20,640 bases of DNA, taken from the NCBI GenBank assembly GCA_047638515.1, contig JBLIME010000018.1:1-20640 (forward strand), given 5' to 3'. Positions 15,475-20,640 of the stretch are shown here, piece by piece. The notes beneath the pieces were generated by a model. That model ran no database searches. It saw only the letters and a program-made list of their open reading frames with translations, and was not told the DNA's origin. Both the position numbers and the translations under genes were made by a program. The stretch comes from CANLBN01 sp047638515 (GTDB taxonomy: Bacteria; Pseudomonadota; Gammaproteobacteria; Pseudomonadales; Cellvibrionaceae). Numbering within the stretch: position 1 is the stretch's first letter; every line of letters starts with the position of its first letter.

Positions 15475-17730
15475 ATGTCCGAGATGGTCACACCAGAAAA
15501 TTATGAATCAATTCCTTTAAAAGATTATGCCGAAAAAGCCTATCTCGATTATTCTATGTACGTCATTTTGGATCGCGCCTTGCCGCATATCGGAGATGGT
15601 TTGAAGCCTGTTCAACGTCGTATAATTTATGCAATGAGTGAGCTTGGCCTGAAGTCGACCGCTAAATTTAAAAAGTCTGCGCGTACCGTGGGTGATGTGA
15701 TCGGTAAGTTTCATCCACATGGTGACTCGGCCGCTTATGAGGCTATGGTATTAATGGCGCAGTCATTTTCTTATCGCTACCCGTTAATTGACGGTCAGGG
15801 CAATTGGGGTGCGCCAGATGACCCTAAGTCGTTTGCAGCGATGCGCTACACCGAGTCGCGCCTTACGGCTTACAGTGATGTGCTTTTGGGTGAGCTTGCG
15901 CAAGGTACGGCTGATTGGCTGCCTAATTTTGATGGCACCCTAGAGGAGCCAAAAATATTACCTGCGCAAGTACCCAATATCTTACTAAATGGCACTACGG
16001 GCATAGCCGTCGGCATGGCTACGGATATTCCACCACATAATTTGCGTGAAATAGTTAATGCTACGGTCCACCTGATGCAAAATCCAAAGGCGACCACGGT
16101 GGAGCTCTGTGAGTTTGTTAGCGCGCCCGATATGCCCACGCAAGCAGAAATTATTACACCGAAGAAAGACATTCTCAATATGTACGAGACGGGTCGTGGT
16201 AGTTTGCGCATGCGTGCAATCTGGACCAAAGAAGACGGTGATGTAGTTATCACTGCACTACCACACCAGGTAAGTGGTGCTAAAGTCATGGAGCAAATTG
16301 CAGCGCAAATGCAGGCTAAAAAGCTGCCAATGGTGGCTGATCTACGCGATGAATCTGATCACGAAAACCCAACCAGACTCCTTATTATTCCGCGCTCTAA
16401 TCGTATTGATATAGAGCAGTTAATGAGTCATCTATTTGCCTCGACCGATCTTGAGCGAACCTATCGTATCAACATGAACATGATTGGCGTCGATGGCCTG
16501 CCCTCCGTAAAACCGCTGGTTGTTATCTTGACTGAATGGCTTAAATTTAGAATGGTTACAGTCCGACGCCGGCTACAGTTTAGACTCGACAAAATATTAA
16601 AGCGACTGCATGTGCTCGAGGGCTATCTGGTTGCGTTTTTAAATATTGATGAAGTCATAGAAATTATTCGCTTCAAAGACCATCCCAAGCAAGAGCTGAT
16701 TAAACGCTTTGAAATTACCGAAGTGCAAGCCGAGGCCGTGCTCGAGTTAAAGCTACGACAAATTGCCAAGCTTGAAGAATTTAAAATTCGTGGTGAGCAA
16801 GAAGAGCTCGCCAAAGAGCGAGACAAGTTAGAGGCACTATTAGCGTCGGCCATTAAATTAAAAAATCTAGTAAAAAAAGAGCTACAAGACATAGCCGACA
16901 AGCATGGTGACGACCGCCGTTCGCCGGTAGTTATTCGCGGTGAAGCGCGAGCACTGAGCGAGTCAGATCTATTAACGACCGATCCCATTACCGTGGTGAT
17001 TTCTCAAATGGGCTGGATACGAGCAGCAAAAGGGCACGAGGTCGATCCCCTATCACTCAACTATAAATCCGGTGATAGCTTTAAATTTGCGGTCAAGGGT
17101 AAGTCTAATCAAAATGCACTGCTGATCGATTCGACGGGCCGTAGTTACGCTGTAGCCGCCCACACATTGCCATCAGCGAGGGGGCAAGGCGAACCGGCAA
17201 GCGGTCGAATCAATCCTCCTAGCGGCGCTGTATTTACCGGCTTGTTAATGGGGCAAGATGAGCAGAGAGTGTTAATTGCGAGCGACGCAGGCTATGGGTT
17301 CATTGCCAAGTTAGGTGATTTATACACCAAAAACAAGGCTGGCAAAGCTTTACTAAGCCTACCCAAAGGCGCCAAGGTGTTAGAGCCGTCACTGATTAGT
17401 TTGCAGGTGCAGGGCGATGAAATAAACGTGGTGGTGATCAGTAACGAAGGCCGCATGCTGTTGTTTCCACTGGCGGAGCTTCCTGAACTTGCTCGCGGTA
17501 AAGGCAACAAAATGTTAAGCATTGCAGCGGCGCGAGTTCAGGGCCGAGAAGAGTTTGTGATTGCAGCGGGACTAATCAGCGGCAAGCAAAAGCTAACGGT
17601 TTACTCGGGCAAGCGCCATGCGAGCTTTAGATTGTCGGAGCTCGATCACTATCGCGGCGAGCGTGGTCGTCGCGGTCATAAACTGCCTCGAGGCTTTCAA
17701 AAGGTTGACGCCATCAGTATTGATAGCTAA
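15475..17730 (+). CDS. parC: DNA topoisomerase IV subunit A
   Basis: ParC with ParE forms topoisomerase IV, which unlinks daughter chromosomes by passing one duplex through a double-strand break. The 751 residues match gammaproteobacterial ParC. The N-terminus has YLDYSMYVILDRALPHIGDG and KPVQRRIIYAM. The quinolone-determining segment HPHGDSAAYEAM has Ser85 and Glu89, the drug-sensitive residues. AAMRYTESRL carries the catalytic Tyr125, and IAVGMATDIPPHN follows. After a coiled-coil stretch (about 440-480), the C-terminal beta-pinwheel (about 500-751) is recognisable but lacks a GyrA box, as expected for ParC. AGGAAG at 15464-15469 sits 5 bases before the ATG. The kinase gene starts 32 bp after its stop. 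Its partner ParE is not in the window. Intact. Confidence 0.96.
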   Translation: MSEMVTPENYESIPLKDYAEKAYLDYSMYVILDRALPHIGDGLKPVQRRIIYAMSELGLKSTAKFKKSARTVGDVIGKFHPHGDSAAYEAMVLMAQSFSYRYPLIDGQGNWGAPDDPKSFAAMRYTESRLTAYSDVLLGELAQGTADWLPNFDGTLEEPKILPAQVPNILLNGTTGIAVGMATDIPPHNLREIVNATVHLMQNPKATTVELCEFVSAPDMPTQAEIITPKKDILNMYETGRGSLRMRAIWTKEDGDVVITALPHQVSGAKVMEQIAAQMQAKKLPMVADLRDESDHENPTRLLIIPRSNRIDIEQLMSHLFASTDLERTYRINMNMIGVDGLPSVKPLVVILTEWLKFRMVTVRRRLQFRLDKILKRLHVLEGYLVAFLNIDEVIEIIRFKDHPKQELIKRFEITEVQAEAVLELKLRQIAKLEEFKIRGEQEELAKERDKLEALLASAIKLKNLVKKELQDIADKHGDDRRSPVVIRGEARALSESDLLTTDPITVVISQMGWIRAAKGHEVDPLSLNYKSGDSFKFAVKGKSNQNALLIDSTGRSYAVAAHTLPSARGQGEPASGRINPPSGAVFTGLLMGQDEQRVLIASDAGYGFIAKLGDLYTKNKAGKALLSLPKGAKVLEPSLISLQVQGDEINVVVISNEGRMLLFPLAELPELARGKGNKMLSIAAARVQGREEFVIAAGLISGKQKLTVYSGKRHASFRLSELDHYRGERGRRGHKLPRGFQKVDAISIDS

Positions 17731-17762
17731 CGTCGAGCAACGAACCAGCATAACGAGTCATT

Positions 17763-19643
17763 ATGTTAAAAAGTAAATTTTTCAATCGCGATGGACTAAT
17801 CATCATCTATTGTTTGGTTGGCTCTTTATTGGTTCTACTGGCGGCGAGTTATCTTGCGCAGCGCAATGCGCTTACTCAAGCGAAGGCGCGTATGCAAGGT
17901 ACGCTCGCCTTTCAAACTGAGACGCTAAAGACTAGTCTAGAAAAATATACAGTGTTGGCGGCACTCATTTCTCGTCGCCCGGATATACAACTTGCCCTGC
18001 GTGCAAAAAACCCTCTCGATGTTTTGCCCAGTGCCAATGAGCTGACCTTAAACTTTATAGGCATAAGTGGTGCTAATGATATTTGGATTGCCGATCGTAA
18101 AGGCTGGGTGCTTAGAAAAGATCAGCCCGCAGAAAAGACGACCAATATTGCTCAACAGAGCTATTTTATAACGGCGATGCAAGGTAGCTTAGGTCGCGGT
18201 AATGTCGTCTCTCAAACCGGCCAAAGGCTCTATATTATCGCCTCGCCAGTTTTTTATAACAATGAGATATTAGGTGTCGTGGTTGTTCGCCTCAATTTAG
18301 AATACCTAGAACAGGTGTTGTTGTTGTTGCCAGACCCGATTTTAATAATTGATGCCAGTCAGCGAGTTTTGCTGTCGAGTATTAGGCAGTGGCGCTTACG
18401 TTATTTTGATGACGAGATTAAAGATAATAGTTTTGCGGATAAAGCGGCTAGGCCCTTAAAAACGCGAGAGTCCAACGGTGACTCTTATTATAAAAGTAAT
18501 TTAATCGAGAAGGTCTCGTCTTCATCGGACAGTAAGCTGACATTTAAAGAGGCTTTGCGGAAAGAAGAGGGACGAGTATTTTTACAAGTTTCTCAGTACG
18601 TTGCACTACTTGACTGGAATATTTATATTTTCGTGAATTACCACGCAATTCGCGCTCAGAGAAACAATGCGGTGCTGATTACATTTTTAGTGTTGTTATT
18701 GATTGCGATGTCGTTTTTTACGTGGCGTGCACACCTTCGGCGCCTGCTCAAAGAACAGCGTTCGCAGCTTGCGTTTTCGCTACGCCTAGAGCGTCAAGTG
18801 AGAGACAGAACTCACGAGCTCAGTGCTAGTAACCAACAGTTAAATGTTGAGATAGATGAGCGTCGCAATGCCGAAAAACATCTGCGCGATGCGCAAAATG
18901 AATTGATTCAAGCTGCAAAGCTCGCCGGCATTGGTCAGATGTCCACCGCGCTTGCCCACGAGTACAATCAACCGTTGGCAGCTATTCGCTCTTATGCAGA
19001 TAACGCCACTACTTTTATAGATAAAGATAACTCCCTCAGCGCCTTACAGAATCTTCAGCGTATCAAACTTTTAGTTGATAAAATGGCAGGTTTGACCACA
19101 ACTCTGCGTCGCTTCGCGCATAAATCAACCCACGAGTACGAATTTTTTTCTGTTGGCGCGGTGATGGACGAATTAATTATCTTGCTGTCGCCACAGGCTA
19201 AAAAACAAAACGTATCACTGCAGTTATGCGCATCTAAAGAGGCGATTTATTTAACCGGAGAGCAGGGCAAACTTTTACAAATCGTTTCAAACTTAGTCAC
19301 TAATGCAATGGATGCCGTGACTAGCTGCTCTTTGCAGCAAGTTAAAATTGAATGGCTTTTAGAAGAGGGGCCGTCAATATCTAGCCATCATAGATATGCT
19401 ATTATTTTAATCAAAGATACGGGTGTAGGCATCTCTGAAGCAGTTAAAGCCAACATGTTTAATGCCTTTTACACGACAAAAAAATCAGGTAATGGTCTCG
19501 GTTTGGGTTTGTTTATTGTCTCAACCTTACTGAATGATTTTAAAGGCACTATTGCTCTTAAAGAAGGCACCGCAGACTCACAAAAATACGGATCGATTTT
19601 TGAGTTACGTCTGCCCTTGGCCGATGTAACAAATAACCGCTAA
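17763..19643 (+). CDS. Cache-domain sensor histidine kinase, DctB-like
   Basis: An inner-membrane kinase of 626 residues. Transmembrane helix 1 is at about 11-31 and helix 2 at about 302-320. The periplasmic part between them has the double-Cache pattern of DctB (NDIWIADRKGWVLRKDQP, YFITAMQGSLGRG, YIIASPVFYNNEILGVVVVRL). A coiled coil (about 330-380) leads to the H-box LAHEYNQPLAAIRSYADNA with His399 as phospho-acceptor; the family usually has HEINQPL. The ATPase domain has the N-box with Asn510 and Asn514 (NLVTNAMDAV), DTGVGI at 552-557 and GNGLGLGLFIV at about 576-586. DctB senses C4-dicarboxylates, but the ligand cannot be read here. It is linked to the regulator at 19721 and starts 32 bp after parC. 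A small hairpin (19689-19704) lies before the regulator. Intact. Confidence 0.9.
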   Translation: MLKSKFFNRDGLIIIYCLVGSLLVLLAASYLAQRNALTQAKARMQGTLAFQTETLKTSLEKYTVLAALISRRPDIQLALRAKNPLDVLPSANELTLNFIGISGANDIWIADRKGWVLRKDQPAEKTTNIAQQSYFITAMQGSLGRGNVVSQTGQRLYIIASPVFYNNEILGVVVVRLNLEYLEQVLLLLPDPILIIDASQRVLLSSIRQWRLRYFDDEIKDNSFADKAARPLKTRESNGDSYYKSNLIEKVSSSSDSKLTFKEALRKEEGRVFLQVSQYVALLDWNIYIFVNYHAIRAQRNNAVLITFLVLLLIAMSFFTWRAHLRRLLKEQRSQLAFSLRLERQVRDRTHELSASNQQLNVEIDERRNAEKHLRDAQNELIQAAKLAGIGQMSTALAHEYNQPLAAIRSYADNATTFIDKDNSLSALQNLQRIKLLVDKMAGLTTTLRRFAHKSTHEYEFFSVGAVMDELIILLSPQAKKQNVSLQLCASKEAIYLTGEQGKLLQIVSNLVTNAMDAVTSCSLQQVKIEWLLEEGPSISSHHRYAIILIKDTGVGISEAVKANMFNAFYTTKKSGNGLGLGLFIVSTLLNDFKGTIALKEGTADSQKYGSIFELRLPLADVTNNR

Positions 19644-19720
19644 ATAGCATAAAACAATGAACCAACAGTTAATAAATTAACAATGTCATAGCCCTGTAAG
19701 GCTACATTAAAATTTGAGTG

Positions 19721-20640
19721 ATGATGATCAAAGATGCAAAAGTAATTATTGTAGATGACGACGAAGACCTGCGGCATGCATTAACCCAAAGCTTAGAGCT
19801 TGCGGGCTTAAATGTAGACTCCTATCAAAATGGTTACGATGCGCTGGATACCATAACGCGTGATTTATACGGTGTTATCGTAACTGATATCAAAATGGCG
19901 GCGATCGATGGTTTAGAGCTGTTGTTAAAGGTTTTGGAGATAGATCCCGCACTGCCAACGATCGTTATTACCGGTCACGGCGACGTATCAACGGCGGTGC
20001 ATGCTATGCGTAATGGCGCCTATGACTTTATTGAAAAGCCCTTTGCTGCGGAGCGCTTAGTGGGTGCCGTCTCTCGAGGTTTAGAAAAACGCCGCCTAGT
20101 GCTAGAAAATAGATCGCTTCGAGACGAGCTCGTTAGTCAAGATGGGCTCGACAAACGTTTAGTAGGGCGTACGCCTGCTATGGTGACTCTGCGTGCCGAG
20201 ACCATGGCGCTTGCACAAACCCATGTTGACATCTTGATTTGGGGAGAAACTGGCTCTGGCAAAGAAGTGGTTGCTCGCGCTCTGCACGAGGAGGGCTCGC
20301 GTAAAAATAAGCCCTTTGTTGCGCTGAATTGTGGCGCTATTCCTATTGAGATGATGGAGTCTGAGTTATTCGGCCACGAGTCAGGGGCTTTTACCAGCGC
20401 CAATAAGCAGCGCGTGGGTAAGCTTGAGTATGCCAATGGAGGCACAATTTTTTTAGATGAAATTGAATCGATGCCCCTAGAGTTACAAGTTAAATTATTA
20501 CGTGTGATCGAGGCTCGCTCAATTGTTCGTCTAGGTTCCAATAAAGTTATCGATCTCGATATTCGCTTTATTGCAGCGGGTAAGATCGATCTAGAGCAAG
20601 CTTGTAAGCAACAATTATTTCGCGCTGATCTTTATTACCG
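19721..20640 (+). CDS. Sigma-54-dependent response regulator, DctD-like (3' end outside window)
   Basis: The partner of the kinase 77 bp upstream; it should activate sigma-54 promoters when phosphorylated. The 306 codons visible include a receiver domain (VDDDEDLRHAL at 11-21, phospho-acceptor Asp56, Thr84, Lys106) and most of the AAA+ domain: Walker A GETGSGKE (175-182), ELFGHESGAFTSA (215-227), Walker B TIFLDE (242-247) and FRADLYY at the edge. The helix-turn-helix lies beyond the window. There are three departures from the usual motifs: MAAIDG instead of MPGxDG after the acceptor Asp, GAFTSA instead of GAFTGA in the sigma-54-contacting loop, and AAGKIDL where AATNxDL or AATKxDL is usual. 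Start candidates are GTG 19718, ATG 19721 and ATG 19724; the ribosome site is weak, and I chose the first ATG. Confidence 0.9.
   Translation, partial: MMIKDAKVIIVDDDEDLRHALTQSLELAGLNVDSYQNGYDALDTITRDLYGVIVTDIKMAAIDGLELLLKVLEIDPALPTIVITGHGDVSTAVHAMRNGAYDFIEKPFAAERLVGAVSRGLEKRRLVLENRSLRDELVSQDGLDKRLVGRTPAMVTLRAETMALAQTHVDILIWGETGSGKEVVARALHEEGSRKNKPFVALNCGAIPIEMMESELFGHESGAFTSANKQRVGKLEYANGGTIFLDEIESMPLELQVKLLRVIEARSIVRLGSNKVIDLDIRFIAAGKIDLEQACKQQLFRADLYY

Noticed and set aside
15517..17522. Several long frames antisense to parC, and similar ones opposite metK, rsmE, the MCP and the regulator
   Set aside because: They are shadows of strong coding sequence on the other strand, with unlikely composition.
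1..20640. CRISPR arrays, rRNA, tRNA, insertion-sequence ends and transposases
   Set aside because: I looked for regular spaced repeats, conserved RNA arms and transposase motifs on both strands and found none I could support.

Overview
This window looks like a moderately AT-rich gammaproteobacterial chromosome. The signs are the order metK-ahcY-metF-rsmE, a Pseudomonas-type Fur with a single Cys in its metal-site region, a proteobacterial ParC, and a DctB/DctD-like sensor kinase and sigma-54 activator pair. I cannot name the species. Only about 60% of the window is intact coding sequence. The rest is long geneless stretches holding recognisable broken genes, a pattern typical of a genome being eroded, as in recent host-associated bacteria. 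The lifestyle is an inference.

Layout. 1-3842: an intact methionine/SAM-cycle block (metK 3' half, ahcY, metF) followed closely by rsmE, with a strong hairpin just before metF. 3843-5071: no large gene, a short tandem repeat and one doubtful 48-49 codon ORF. 5072-5629: an intact rhomboid protease. 5630-9040: a ruined metal-homeostasis neighbourhood with a MerC-domain pseudogene, a COG0523 (CobW-like) GTPase pseudogene and a relic of the manganese exporter mntP; only fur survives. 9040-12354: mostly geneless, but with two small helical hypothetical genes in tandem. It also holds a minus-strand unit at 11223-11390: Fur-like operators, a TTGACA-17-TATGCT promoter and, about 108 nt on, a terminator-like hairpin with a U run. 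This looks like a Fur-regulated small RNA of the RyhB/PrrF functional type. 12355-13992: a methyl-accepting chemotaxis protein with no periplasmic domain and a C-terminal sensor-like domain. 13993-15460: another decayed stretch with coding remnants I cannot identify. 15475-20640: parC, a Cache-type histidine kinase and the start of its sigma-54-dependent response regulator, all on the plus strand.

How they fit together. MetK makes SAM, AhcY removes the SAH left by methyl transfer, MetF supplies the methyl group that regenerates methionine, and RsmE is one of the SAM consumers. Fur is the remaining metal regulator of a region that once also handled zinc (MerC/COG0523, inferred) and manganese (MntP). 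The small-RNA candidate would be its natural partner for iron sparing. The kinase/activator pair probably controls sigma-54 promoters outside the window.
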